The notes under the pieces were generated by a model. The model was not told where the DNA came from. It saw nothing but the letters and a program-made list of their open reading frames with translations, and searched no databases. Below are positions 43,301-54,675 of a DNA stretch of 64,000 nucleotides, in pieces. Made by a program: the position numbers and the translations under genes. Source of the DNA: Aspidiotus rigidus (taxonomy: Eukaryota; Arthropoda; Insecta; Hemiptera; Diaspididae); NCBI GenBank assembly GCA_035079385.1, contig JAVHKY010000024.1:620001-684000 (forward strand), written 5' to 3'. The first letter of the stretch is position 1, and each line of letters opens with the position of its first letter.

Positions 43301-46300
43301 ACCTACTTATACCTTAGCTAAATACATCGATCGTTGGTTTAAGTCTCGAGTTGAGGTAAACTGTACATACTCAGTAAAGAACTCCGGTTTCCTTGCAGAT
43401 AAGTTGAAAGACCTCAGTCTTCCTCCTGGAACGACTTTATGTTCTTTTGATGTTGTAGGTTTATTTCCTCACATTCCAAAGGCCGTAGCGATGCAACACG
43501 TGGGCGAGTTACTAGTTCAAGCTAACGTTCCTCACGAAGAATTTGCGCAATTCTTTGGCCTTCTAAATATCTGCTGGTCTCCTAATTTTGGTAAGTTTGA
43601 TGGGAAATTTTTTGAGTTCCCCGAAGAAGTGGGGATTCCCATTGGCTCCCCCTTGAGTTCGCTCATTTCGGAGGTATTTATGTTGAAATTCGAAAATGAT
43701 TTATTTTCCTCTGGCCAGGTGTTCTTGAGTCACGTCCACTACTGGCATAGGTACGTGGACGACGTATTATGTGCGTGGACCGGTCCTGTGGAACTCCTGA
43801 GTGAGTTCCTCAATTATTTAAATAGCGAATACCCTTCCATAAAATTCACATTGAAAGTCGGTGGCTTATCAATAAACTTTTTGGATTTGTCCATCTCTAT
43901 TAATGATGGCATCCAAGAGTTTGGTATTTATAGAAAGCAAACGTCGACCGATATCGTTATCCACGGATCGTCTTTTGTCCTACTGCCCATAAGATTGCGG
44001 CTTTCAATAGCCTAATTCATCGACTGACTCAAATACCTTTGAGTCAGGCGGCTTTTCATAAGGAACTTCTGACTATTGAGCACCTGGCCAGGGTTAATCA
44101 AGTTAGAGTGGATGTTGACCTAATGGTCCGGAGGAAACTCAATAGAAATTGCCTCGATTCCACAACCTCCCTCCCTAGGGACCACCTAGACAGTAGAAAG
44201 AGATGCATTAGAATTCCTTTCCTGAGCAAGTTCTCTTTGAAATTGGGACGAGTCCTCCGCCCCTTTGGATTCCGGCCAGCATTTTATAATCCTAACACGG
44301 TTAAAAGTTTACTTGTAAGATTAAAAGACCCCGTTCCTGCGGCCGAGAGGAGTGGAGTTTATAGTGTAGCGTGCAACGATTGCTCGGGTATCTACGTAGG
44401 CATGACAGGCCGCCAGCTCCAGATTCGGGTAGCTGAGCATAAAAAGGCTTGGGAGAAGGGTAAATTGGGTGAATCGGCATTCTCCGATCATTTAATTGAG
44501 AGTGGCCATAAGTTTAAGGAAGGTTCTAAGGCCCTCCTCCATAAGGAGAATTCGTACTTCAAGCGGTTGACTTTGGAAAATATAGAAATTATTAGACACC
44601 GGAATAATGAAGACATCACTGTTCTAAACAGGTACATTCCTGATTGAATTAGTGTATGAGAATGATTCACAATTTGATGACTCGCTAGTTCAATCATGAA
44701 TTTCATCTCGTGTTCCTCTGTCTTCGTTGATGTTGGGTTCAGTCGCTTCCGTTCACTTACGCTTAGAAGATGGTTAATTAACCGAAAGCGCTCGCGGCTG
44801 CTTGTTTTGTGTGGTATCTTTTGTAAAACGCTACTCTCTTGAGTACAACCCGTTTTAATAATATGTTCAACCATAAAATTAAGGAACGAGTTAACTCGAC
44901 TCTCAAGGTAAAAAACTTAATCAATTCCATGGACCCTCTTTCCGATGGAACCCGGATGTTCAGGCCTATTCCAAACTTCGTAAGCGCCTTCGTGATGAGA
45001 ACCTCGTTCTCGTTAAATCCGATAAGGGTGATGCCCTCGCCATTCTCAATAGAAGCGATTACATGGACCGCGTTCACTCCTTTTTGCACGTTTCGGGTGC
45101 TACCGTTATCAAGTTTTCTCTCGAATCGTTCAGCCAGCAAATACGCGCCACCATTGCCTCCTCTACTTTCGTTATACCTACAGAATTGAAGAAACGGCTT
45201 TACAAAATTAATTACTCAACACCACGTCTATACGGCCAGTTCAAAACACACTAGATCGACAATCCCATTAGACCTGTTGTCACAAGTTATACAAGTTCCT
45301 ACTTTCTAAATTTTTAGCTTCACTCTTCGCGGACTATACCGACTTCCATCCCTTCCATGGTCTACTGAATTCTACTCAGTTAGCACGTCAACTCCAATAC
45401 TTACAATCTTGTCGTCTCATCTCTTTCGACGCCCGTTCAATGTTTACCAACATTCCGGTCGGCATGTCCATTGACGCCATGTACGAGATCCTAGTCAAAT
45501 CTGGAGCTTTCTTCGATTTTGCTGACGAGTTTGAACGTCTCCTTCTACTTTGTACTGAAAAGAATATATGCTTCTTCGATAACAAGACGTACCAGTTTCC
45601 TACGGGCCTTCCTATGGGTGGTCCTCTTTCCTCCCTCCTTTCCGATGTCTTCATGGACCGTTTGGAGCGTTGGGTATTAAAGTTTTCTCACCATGATGCT
45701 CATGTTATTCTCTGATACCGGTTTGTAGATGATATCTTCTGTATTTGGAATGGGCCTTGCGCTATTTCACCGCGACCTTGACTCTTATCATAAAGGTATC
45801 TCTTTCACCGTGCGAATGGGAGATATAAAGAACCTAATTTTCTAGACCTAACTATCCGTCTTGTGCCTGATAATATTGACGACAACTTACTGGTTCCTGA
45901 GTTTTCCGTCTTCCGTAAACCTACATTCACTGGTTTATCCATCCATAATCGTTCACTGCACCCGATATCCCATAAGCTCGCTGTTATTCATACTTCCATA
46001 AATCGCCTGTTGGCTTTACCATTATCACCCTTTGAGGAGAGATCAAACATATTGCTGCTAAGAATAAGCTAAATATAAATGTCCCTTCCATGGTCCGGAA
46101 GTTGCGCCTCCGTCGTTTACTTAATGAATCTCGCGCTGACCCTGATTCTAAGAATTCCGTTTCCAATCAATTCTTGCTGTTCCTCCATGGACATAACTGT
46201 ATACAAACCAAAAATTGAGAACAAAAGGGAAAAGAGGCTTCGGTTACCCTATTTAAGGTGCGTTTCCGATCGTCTAGCTATCGAGTTACGTCGTTATGAT

Positions 46301-49300
46301 TACACGGTTGGATTTTACCCGTTAACTCGAATCCGCGATCTTCCCCTTTTAAAAGATGGCGTCCCGTGTTTTCCAATCTCCGGGCATCTACCTTCTGGAA
46401 TGCGGTTGTGGTGACTCCTACGTTGGGCAAACGGGCAGATCAGTCTCTACAAGATTTGCGGAACATCGTCGGAATTTCAAGAAATTAGTGCAGAAATCGT
46501 CCAGTCTCCTTCCTCACTCCCTCCCAATAGAGTGTACAGACAACACTTCGGCCATGGCCCAACGTTGTTTTGCAAAAAAACATCCTTTCGAAGAAGTAAA
46601 AGCCTCGCTACTACACTTTTGTGGGAAAAGTACCCGCATGAACCAGTTGGAAGAATTCTACACTATCGACAAATTAACTTGATCACTCTACGTCAAAGCG
46701 GTTCCAACCTGCTCAATAATCTAGAAGCAGTATTTTTCAATTCTTTCATCCGTTATAATTTAAATCATGATGTGTAATCCTCGTTCTCTTAACCTAAGTT
46801 ACGTATGATCATTGTATTTCGATATGCCCTCTTCAGTTTACAACCTGATAATGGATACCCAAGACTGTCCGAAACGCGTTGTGAGTTTATTATCTTTAAT
46901 ACATATCTTTACGTGAGCGATCTCTGCGTTCTTTCTTAATCATATTGCACCTTGTGTTGCAGGAAGCGTTAAACTCACGAGAAAAATTATACGACGTCAT
47001 ATTTGTGGAAATTATGATGGGTCATTACTGTTATCTACCTATTGCGGAGAAGCTCGGAATTCCTGTAATAGGAACTACATCATCACTGACGTACACATCG
47101 GCTGACCAATATATTGGCGTACCTCGTAACCCCGCAGTGATACCAACAGCAATAAGTTCAACCAAATTAGAAATGACTTTCTTCGAGCGTATTGGAAGTT
47201 TATGGAACTATCTTGTCTCCAGTTACTATTACGAGATATTGCTGCCTGAGAAGTTGAAAGAATTCTATCGAGAATATTTTGGGACCGAAGAAATCTCTAA
47301 GAAAGAAATATCGTTGGTTTTTTATAATAATCATCCGAATTTACTATCTCGTTCTATGACACCTAATGCTATAGAAGTGGGAGGAATTCATGTGCCACCA
47401 CCTAGTCCATTGCCAGAGGTAAGAATGGTTATTAAGAAAAAACTTATAGCTCACTTTGTCCGCTGTCCATGGGATCGTATTAATTAACTTCGTCAATTGA
47501 GGCGACCGGGAAACCTATTTTATGCGCAACATGTGAATTTCGGCACAGAAATTCAACAATTCCTTAACATTCGATATTTAAAAAAAGAAAAAACCATGTG
47601 AATTTCGGCACTGAAATTCCACAATTCGTTAATATTCGGTATTAAAAAAAAAAAAAAGACGGGGAAATACGCGTTTTTTAGTACATTCACTTACTCTCGA
47701 TGAAAAATTATTAAATTTCCAACCAAAATTACACTATTTTTCACCACAGCTATAATTGATTTTGGAAGAAAAAATTTATCAATTTTCAATTAAAACTGCT
47801 TCGCTTGAGAGCAAATTTCGTACGTTTTTTTCTAATCAAAATTATTTAGCTTCAGGTCCAAATTTATGAATTTTTTGACAAGAAATGGCCCAATTTTGAC
47901 CCAAAATTCAGTACTTTTCAAACAAAATCGAGCTGATTTCAGGCAAAATTCAGTAATTCTTAACAAGATATTCACGATTTAGTATGAAATTTCTCAGTTC
48001 TATTGCAAACTAAGATTTGTAGTAATTTCGGCATTTATTCCAGTTTCGGCATTATTCGGCAAAATAGAATTTTTTTCCTGCGCCCTATTTATCGTGATTC
48101 AAACTTCATTTTGATTCTCATTGATTTCGCTCTTCAGGAGAAAAAGTGTCGAATGCTGAGATCCGGTCTCTAGCCTACGTTAGGCTGAGTAACTTAGCCT
48201 CGTTCAGCCTAGGCTACTTATGAAATAGCAGAGATAGAAATTTTGCCTAATCTCAAAAGTTCAGTCTGGTTCTCTTTGGCTCAGTAATAACATCTGTTTC
48301 TATCAAAATATTCTCTACGAATTTTCCGATTGCCTCCCCATGAGTGCGCCCCTTTCTCCGCTCATCGTCGACGCTGATCTCCTCAACAGCACTATTCTTC
48401 CTCAAACCTGCCATTATCCTTGCTTCTCCATGTTTCGTAGAACCGGTAATACTGGAATTCTCATCAATGGCGCATCATTTCATCACTTTTCTCGTAAATT
48501 CTGTGCCTTACTCGCCTTCATTCACCTCTTCTCGCAATTCCTCTCTCACCCCACGATTCCAATAAGGAGAAAGCCCATATCAGCGAGCTAGCGCGCTTCG
48601 AAAATATTTCCATCAACATTGACAAAGTTATCTCTGGAAAATCTCTTCAACGCGCGTCGCCCCCCACCCCCTTCTGAGTTCATCTGCCCTTCCTTGCCCA
48701 TAATTCTTACAAAATGGCCCACAGACTCGAATCCCATGGGTACCGCTGTGCATTTTATCCTCTTCTCATTGTGGTGCACTTACCCTCTCTCAAGAATAAA
48801 CTCCCCCCCCCCCCAAAGAGTACATTGAAGTTTATCGCGCCAGATACACAGCTGCCAACTGTTCTGCTTTGTACATTGGCGAACTGGTCGCATCCTTCGC
48901 GAACATTCTTCCGAACACCGTTCTGTTTTCCGACGTCAACTTCCGGAAAAATCGGCCATCGCCAATCATTGTATAGAAAATAACCACTCCTTCGATTTTG
49001 TAAAGTTAACACTTATTCATAAAGCTACTGTAGACCTCCTTATTAACAGACTGAAAGATGTCGAAATAATTGCCGCTGCTTTCCCCTCAGGCGATCTCTC
49101 CTTAATGACGCGCGTTTTACACTTGTCAATCCTTTTATTGCTCTTGTGTGAAATCATGTATCTACTTGAATGATTTTATTCTTTTTTTATTCTCTTCCTC
49201 TCTCTCATTTCTTCTGAATTTTCTTCGTACGACGACCCACCTCTGATCGGAAAAAATCTCGCGACCAACTGATGATGAAAAATAATGTACGTCCAAAAAA

Positions 49301-51223
49301 CAATATTTCACTGCAAAAAATGGCAAAAGAAAAGTGCCATGCGCACCTGTCTCATTATAATCATTTTACAGTTCAGAATTTGCACGTTTTTTCTTTATTT
49401 TACGAATATTCTACATTGTTTCATTATTGATTGACTTATTCATATCTCAATAAAATTTTGAAATTTTAGATTCCATAACAAACATGACAAAAAATTGACC
49501 ATTAGGGTGGATTTTCAATTGCTTGGCGACCCACACTTTCAGAACCACTACTTAAAAGCATATAAAATGTTAGAGTTCAGCGGTTTCTCCAATGCCAACG
49601 GGAGCCCGTTCTCAATCAACTGTCTTGAATCACTTCTCTTTCTTTTCTACGAAGTTGAAATTACTTACGTAAAGTCTTGGATGTTCCCTTCCTCTTCTTG
49701 TTCCTTACTAGTCCTTACTTTATTGGGGTTTAAATCAAAGAAGTTAAGCTCCCATCATTGTATAGCTCGAAAGTCAAAAATTTTTTCAAGTCCTCCTCCT
49801 ATCATAAATAGGCTAGCTGGAAAAAAATTCCTAGTCCCCCGTTTTTCCGGACGGCGCCCGACCTCTCTTTTCAAATGACCGATCTTTGCATAAAACAGGT
49901 TCCCTGATAAAATCATCCCTAATGACGTCATACTCTCCTACCTGTACTCCTAGTGTACAGCCTATATGTATATATCTCTGAATTAGGTCAAGGTTACCGA
50001 TGATGTTCAACAGGGAACCCCTCTTTGTGGTGATTATTTTATGAAAAATATCTGATGTCAACCTAACCTAATTTGAGACAGAGGACTTGGAAAAAATTTC
50101 GATAATTGACTCGAAATTTTGAAGTCCAAGTATAATTCAAGTTTGCCGTTTCCTCGCTAAAAAAGAATGCACCAATACAGAACGTGTTTACTATTATAAT
50201 ACTGATTTGCGTCAGCTTAAAATACTGTCTAAAATTAATTATAGAAGAAAAAAATCTCTTGTCTTACAGAATTTACAAAGATTTATTGATGGAGCGACCC
50301 ATGGTGCTGTCCTATTCACATTTGGTTCCTTAGTCAGGACGAGCTCGCTTACATCAGAACAGAGAGAAGCATTTTTAGCCGCATTGTCGACCATACCGCA
50401 GAGGGTGATATGGAAATACGAAGAACCGATTGAAAACCTCCCAAAAAATATCATGTTATCAAGTTGGCTTCCTCAGCGAGACATTTTAGGTATGTAATTG
50501 ATCTCTCGATTCACCCAATATTCATCGATAATTTTCACGACCACAACATGTTTTATAATCGCCCTCTGCGCGGGGATATTGTTCGGGAGTGAATTTTCAA
50601 GAATTCCTCATCCTCAATTCTTTTCCCTAGAACATAAAAAGGTCATCGTTTTCATGAGTCACTGTGGTCTAAGTGGGACGTACGAAGCAATGGTGACAGG
50701 AACACCTGTGGTGGCAATTCCACTTTTCACCGATCAGTATGCAAATTCAGTGAACCTGAAACGTCGAGGGGTAGCTGTTACTTTAGATTTTAGGACGGTG
50801 ACTAAAGAAAAGGTGTTGGATGCGCTTAATACGATCATCAACGATACAGGGTGAGTAAACAATTCGGAACCAAAGCTCTGTTTCAGTATAAGAAAATAAT
50901 GATTTATGGATTTTGAACATAAATCTTACAGTTATTATCAAAGAATGCAAGCTTTGTCTCGAGCGTTCAAAGACAGACCAATGAGCCCTCAAAAATCAGT
51001 CGTTTATTGGACGGAATACGTTATTAGACATGATGGAGCACGACATTTAAAAGCACTAGGAACAGATATGCCGTTTTATAAATATTTCATGTTAGATATA
51101 GCCGTTCTACTTTTCATGATTGCGAGTCTTGTAACTTACGTGATCTACAAGACTATAAAATATTTTTGTATTTCCATTCGGTCACCATCTATTTACTCAA
51201 TGTCTCGGAAAAAAATTAATTAA
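40333..51223 (+). CDS. UGT-E: complete UDP-glycosyltransferase, 511 aa, large introns
   Basis: Exons: 40333-40341 (MID), 40779-41117, 46963-47418, 50270-50489, 50631-50850, 50932-51223; AG/GT sites and phases agree. Signal peptide about residues 1-18. Active-site loop GIFPMIAKSHF has His32. Acceptor half: YDAGHQVTMINPFSP, YDVIFVEIMMGHYCYLPIAE, VFYNNHPNLLSR. Donor half: LFTFGSLVRTSS, SSWLPQRDIL, signature FMSHCGLSGTYEAMVTG...FTDQ (Leu where the paralogues have Gln). A C-terminal transmembrane helix (IAVLLFMIASLVTYVIY) and tail ending KKIN give an ER retrieval motif. Intron 2 is 5.8 kb because of nested PLEs; intron 3 (2.85 kb) holds an old PLE relic. No frame breaks. UGT-F is its nearest paralogue. 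Confidence 0.92.
42517..42927 (-). pseudogene. Inverted 3' copy of PLE 3 nuclease
   Basis: Minus-strand frame with the linker VLRPFGFRPAFYNPNKV and GIY-YIG nuclease (RSGVYSVACNDCSGIYVGMT). It is the inverted head of PLE 3 and nearly identical to the + strand copy at 44230-44647. It lacks the RT, so it cannot act alone. Confidence 0.8.
43190..44647 (+). pseudogene. PLE 3 reverse transcriptase-GIY-YIG, one frameshift
   Basis: Frame 1 (to 44015): LLYGLPKVHKKDIPMRPVVS, LAKYIDRWFK, motif A LCSFDVVGLFPHIPKA, EVGIPIGSPLSSLISEVFM, catalytic HRYVDDVLCAW and SINFLDLSIS. A one-base loss near 43976 (just after HGSSF) shifts the frame. It continues in a second frame (HKIAAFNSLIHRLTQ) to TGA at 44647, with IRIPFLSKFSLKLGR and the nuclease (GVYSVACNDCSGIYVGMTGR; SAFSDHLIESGHKF). 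The N-terminal part of a full PLE protein is missing. Confidence 0.83.
47419..48110. repeat. Repeat DNA in UGT-E intron 3
   Basis: A short tandem duplication of GTGAATTTCGGCAC(A/T)GAAATTC at about 47532 and 47600 is followed by 'CAAAATT...' repeats, ending near TTTCGGCATTATTCGG. The TTCGGT/TTCGGCA vocabulary is shared with the hAT element at 10804-11798, so this may be a related relic. Confidence 0.45.
48240..49140 (+). pseudogene. PLE relic in UGT-E intron 3
   Basis: Degenerate pieces of PLE protein: NNICFYQNILYEFSDCLPM (RT, before the IGSP motif); FSMFRRTGNTGILINGASFH and SRKFCALLAFIHLF (post-RT region); then CSALYIGELVAS (nuclease) near 48860. Stops and frame changes are frequent. The first part has a matching copy in UGT-F intron 3 (56676-57160), so it was inserted before the duplication. 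Confidence 0.7.
49750..49915 (+). repeat. Dispersed repeat module, orientation 1
   Basis: TATCATAAATAGGCTAGCTG, then CCGGACGGCGCCCG, then AAAACAGGTTCCCTG. The inverse arrangement lies at 52090-52240, so the two flank exons 4-6 of UGT-E as inverted copies. Confidence 0.65.
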
Positions 51224-52089
51224 TTTAAAAGTGTATAACATTATAAGGAATGGAAGGAGGAGATGTAATGATATTTTGTTGAAGAATATGAAAAGAGGAA
51301 TAATTAAGAAGACTGCAAAAAAAAATATTAATGCACGGCAAAAAATTCAAAAAATTAACTTCTAAATAGAGCGATTCGGCTGTAATTATTATTGATGTAC
51401 GACATATGTTTTTGCCGCTCTACGTTTTTCTATAAGTATGCGTGGTACATTCTATTACTCCTTGGAAAGGACATACTTTGCCTGAAATTCAGAATTCTTT
51501 ACCGTGCCGATAAATCACACCCTTATGAAAATAGTCGGAGTTTAAAATGCTTCAAAATGTTTGTGTGAATCTTCATAGCATTTAATCTTCACCTGTGACT
51601 GCAATCGAACAAGATACTACTCGTTCGACAATGAAAGTTTACTCGAAAATTAAAATTTTTTTTTCTCGTACCATTCGTGGGGAATTTTTGGGAGTCCGCA
51701 AGGACAGAAGTAATTTTTGAAATCTAGTGATTTCATAAGGACCATTTTCAAACAATCGTTTTGAAGTAGGTCTACTAGCATTCTAAGAGGGAAAATATGA
51801 GAATGACCCCTCTATAAGTGTAACATTACAGCTGATGAAATCAATGATATTCAAATTTTTCTTAATGTACATAGATTTATACTTTTCACTGCGGTTTGGG
51901 TAACTTTCTCTTCAAGTACGAGTACTTCTAGTAATTCAAGTATGGAGTTATACTCCTTAGCGCGTTAAGCACATTTTTTCAATTTAGATGCATCCTTCAT
52001 AAATTATAGTCCATTTCATTTCACCCATTATAGACTCGATATAGCCAATCTACTAGTACGACTTTTTTCTATGAAAACGGAAAGTTTCT
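51224..52089. other. 3' flank of UGT-E
   Basis: Part (51224 to about 51290 and about 51540-51650) aligns with the UGT-F 3' flank (58432-58640). The remainder is unique AT-rich DNA. No gene seen. Confidence 0.5.
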
Positions 52090-52240
52090 TATCAGAGAAC
52101 CTGTTTTATCGGGGAGTAAGTTGAAGAAAAATGAAGGATGCCGGGCGCCGTCCGGAAAAACGTGGGACTTGGAATAATTAGAACCCCGGAGCTATACCTA
52201 TATGATGGGGAAGGATTTTGAAAAATTTTTACCTCGAAGC
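52090..52240 (-). repeat. Dispersed repeat module, orientation 2
   Basis: AGAGAACCTGTTTTATCGGG...CCGGGCGCCGTCCGGAAAAAC...GACTTGG. Inverse of 49750-49915. Also matches 58690-58870 after UGT-F. Confidence 0.65.
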
Positions 52241-52261
52241 TATTGGTGATAGAACGGAGAC

Positions 52262-53160
52262 GCCTACCGTCAACTAATCTCAGAAATTATCGCAGAATTC
52301 CTCAATTATATGAGAGGACTTATCTGTACAAATGGCGTCCGTGAGGAAAAATTCATCACAGAAAAATCAGTTTGTGGTTTCAGCTCAAAATATCTCCGCA
52401 ACAACGAGTTATAAGGATAAAAATTAACATGGGTAAAAAACAAAAAAGGATTCATAAAACATAGTTTTTGATCTGAAATGCACAAAAATTGAGGTCTCCG
52501 CAAAAAGGGTGTCCGACAGTTACCCGCACTTTTTACAGATAGGTCTTCACAATATGTTACAGTGATGGCTCTAAAACAAAAAATGAAACAAGCTACGCAT
52601 ACTCCATCCAGAATAAATTTAAGGCCAGTCGTTCAAAAAACTCCATCTCCGTTATTACTGCTAAACTAAGCGCTATTCGCCCTTGTCTTTCAACTCTTAC
52701 TCAGCATCCTTCCGGACTCAAATAAATCATGCTATCTGACTCGCTTTCCTCCCTCGTATTTTTACAAAATCCTTACTCAAATAACCCTATCACTCAATGC
52801 ATTTATGTCATTCTTCATTCACTAATCTCCACGAAATCATCAGTCAAGTTCACCTGGATTTCAGGTCATATCGGTCACCCTCAACATGGAAACGTTAATC
52901 GTGCGGTCAAGAACTCCACCCTCTTACCAAAAATTACTGACCTAGTATACGACTTTCAAAAATACTATCGTTCTTCTTGGCATAACTTCGGAAAGAACAA
53001 CACTACAACGAACTGAGTTCAATCAAAAGCCTTCCTATTCCTTGGTCTTCTTCAAATAGAAACTCCCGGCCCGAAGAAGTCATCCTCTCACGTCTTAGGA
53101 TTGGCCGTAGCCGAATCTTGCTTTCTAACCTCCTCCTAGGTCTTCACGTCCCTCCATTCC
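52262..53160 (+). pseudogene. LINE 3' portion (RNase H and zinc finger), broken
   Basis: After TACCGTCAACTAATCTCAGA (shared with 60964) there is an insertion of about 240 bp (52303-52545). RNase H-type sequence follows: DGSKTKNETSYAYSI, LSAIRPCLSTL, MLSDSLSSLVFL and FTWISGHIGHPQHGNVNRAV. Then comes the C-terminal finger region EEVILSRLRIGRSRILLSN, LHVPPFR. Stops occur between pieces. Typical of a 5'-truncated Jockey/I-type element. Confidence 0.75.
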
Positions 53161-53165
53161 GGGTA

Positions 53166-53515
53166 TAGGAAAGACTTTTATGGAATTGGGATCACTCCGG
53201 AAGGAGGATGTGGGGAACACTGAGAGGAGTTTTTTTGCACGCTTCAAGGAGCTCATGAAGACGCTTTTTCCTCCAAGCTTGAAAGATAGGAAGTTGATCT
53301 TTGCAGAGTCGCTAATCGAGGCGGGGCATTCTTTTGATCCTCTCAGTTGTCAACCATTCAGACTTGAGAATCGCTTCCGCAAAGATTTGGAGGATATTAA
53401 AATCTACCGACAACTTGTTGACTTTGGCAATTCGGTTCTTAACATAGTGTTACCCGAGTACGGACTTATACATCGGTATTTCGGGCTGGATAATGCTAGA
53501 ACTTCGTGTGAATAA
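53166..53515 (+). pseudogene. Tail of a PLE GIY-YIG protein
   Basis: FAESLIEAGHSFDP, ENRFRKDLEDIKIYRQLV and VLNIVLPEYGLIHRYF parallel the C-terminal end of the PLE 2 protein (FADHLINSGHSF, ENIEIMRH, NSYIPEDGLIEQVY). The RT and the nuclease start are absent. It directly abuts the LINE relic. Confidence 0.7.
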
Positions 53516-53829
53516 AGAAACCAATCTTCTGGAGTCCCCGCCCCCCCCTCCGACAACAACCGCCTGGATGAGACAACGGTTTCCGCGCTTGAAGAAGAAA
53601 TAGGGATACGAGCCTAGTTATCCGTCTGTCCTGTTTGACCCTGTCACAGTTCCGTTCCTTAGTCTTAGATTATTTCTATCTCTACCTCTTATGTATGTTT
53701 TCCTATCAGTCCTGTTTTCACTTGGCATTGATAGCGTTTTGTGACTTTTATCAAAAAATCTTTTGGTTATACTACGTTATTTTTCTTTATTATAATACAG
53801 TATTGAAATGAACAAATAAATTAGAACAC
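53516..53829. other. Probable PLE 3' untranslated region
   Basis: Follows the PLE tail and ends where the UGT-F duplicated unit begins at about 53830. No gene seen. Confidence 0.45.
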
Positions 53830-54675
53830 AATACACTGATTCCCTTGTGACGTCAACGAATCGAATACGCGCAAATGAGTTGTAAAGAAATCAGGTTTCA
53901 TGCTGGAGCCGCTGTCTCCATCGAAGACGTAAACACACATTTTGCTATTAATTTCTATAAGGATGAAGGTAGCGATTGCAAAAACGCAAACATTTCGAAA
54001 CAAACGATATGTAAATTCAGAGTATTGCAGCCAGCGAATTCAGCTGAATTTCTACTGATAAGAGCGAAGCCGTCATTCATTACCTTCTTAAGCCGAAAGC
54101 AGAAATAAGTCAAATTTTTTCAGTTTTTTTCTACCTTTCCTGATTCCGCAAAAAAGGAAAATACACTACTTGAGTGTTCAAGTTTCAAGTTCAGTCGCTC
54201 CACTCTCTAAGGCAGATTAGGTTTGCCAAAAAATTGACTATAAAGAGAAGGAAGATTGGTTACGGTTCAATTCAGCTGTTCAGCCGTTCAGCATATTAGC
54301 CTGCAGTACAGTCATCTGATAGAGATGAACACAAACTAGAGAATAGGGATCTTCTGGAAGTATATCAAAGCTCCAATTCTGGACCCACGCGTCTTAGAGT
54401 CGTTCACACAGGCGCTATTTTTGAAGTTGGAGCGGTCCAACCCCAGACCAGAAAAATAAAATAACGCAGCGTTATCGACTGTAACGCAGAAAGCAGCGCT
54501 AGTGTGAACGACGCTTTTTGTCTCGTTTGCGTTACTCCAATCAATCTACGTAGTAGGTAGCAAGTAAGTAAGCAATTCTAAAAAAAAAAAAAAACAAGGT
54601 ACCGTTGTTTTGTAGGTATTGTTAAATTGTAGGTATCGGTATTTCACAAAACTGATGGCTGAAAGCAAAGTGAAG
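53830..54675. repeat. 5' flank of the UGT-F duplicated unit
   Basis: Matches 39010-40332 upstream of UGT-E without the A-tailed insertion. Contains the MITE copy at about 54389-54522. Promoter elements for F should lie here, but I see no clear TATA box or initiator. Confidence 0.7.
54389..54522. mobile_element. MITE-like hairpin upstream of UGT-F
   Basis: Counterpart of 40052-40192. The left arm is eroded (GCGTCTTAGAGTCGTTCACA) and the right arm GCAGCGCTAGTGTGAACGAC is preserved. Confidence 0.6.

Larger units (their letters stand above)
42301..44863 (+). mobile_element. Penelope-like element 3, inserted in element 4, with giant palindrome
   Basis: The left 0.85 kb (about 42301-43148) is a near-exact reverse complement of the element's own 3' end (about 44017-44863), giving a palindrome with a central unique segment of about 0.87 kb. 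The motif ACTCTCAAGGTAAAAAA appears in element 4 sequence on both sides (about 42283 and 44902), suggesting a short target duplication. Confidence 0.8.
41519..46944 (+). mobile_element. Penelope-like element 4 with its inverted head, in UGT-E intron 2
   Basis: The borders come from comparison with UGT-F intron 2, which aligns up to TTTATGT (41518) and again from TTGCACCTTGTGTTGCAG. The left part (41520 to about 41670) is the inverse of about 41920-42083, the inverted head typical of PLEs. Coding remains: 42085-42304 (NLSSSQLSDNELHLLS), then after PLE 3, 44880-45250 (LVKSDKGDALAILNRSDYMD), 45440-45760 (FPTGLPMGGPLSSLLSDVFM and RFVDDIFCIW), 46079-46350, and the GIY-YIG nuclease at 46356-46682 (GIYLLECGCGDSYVGQTGRS). 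There are several frameshifts and stops, so it is dead. Confidence 0.8.
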
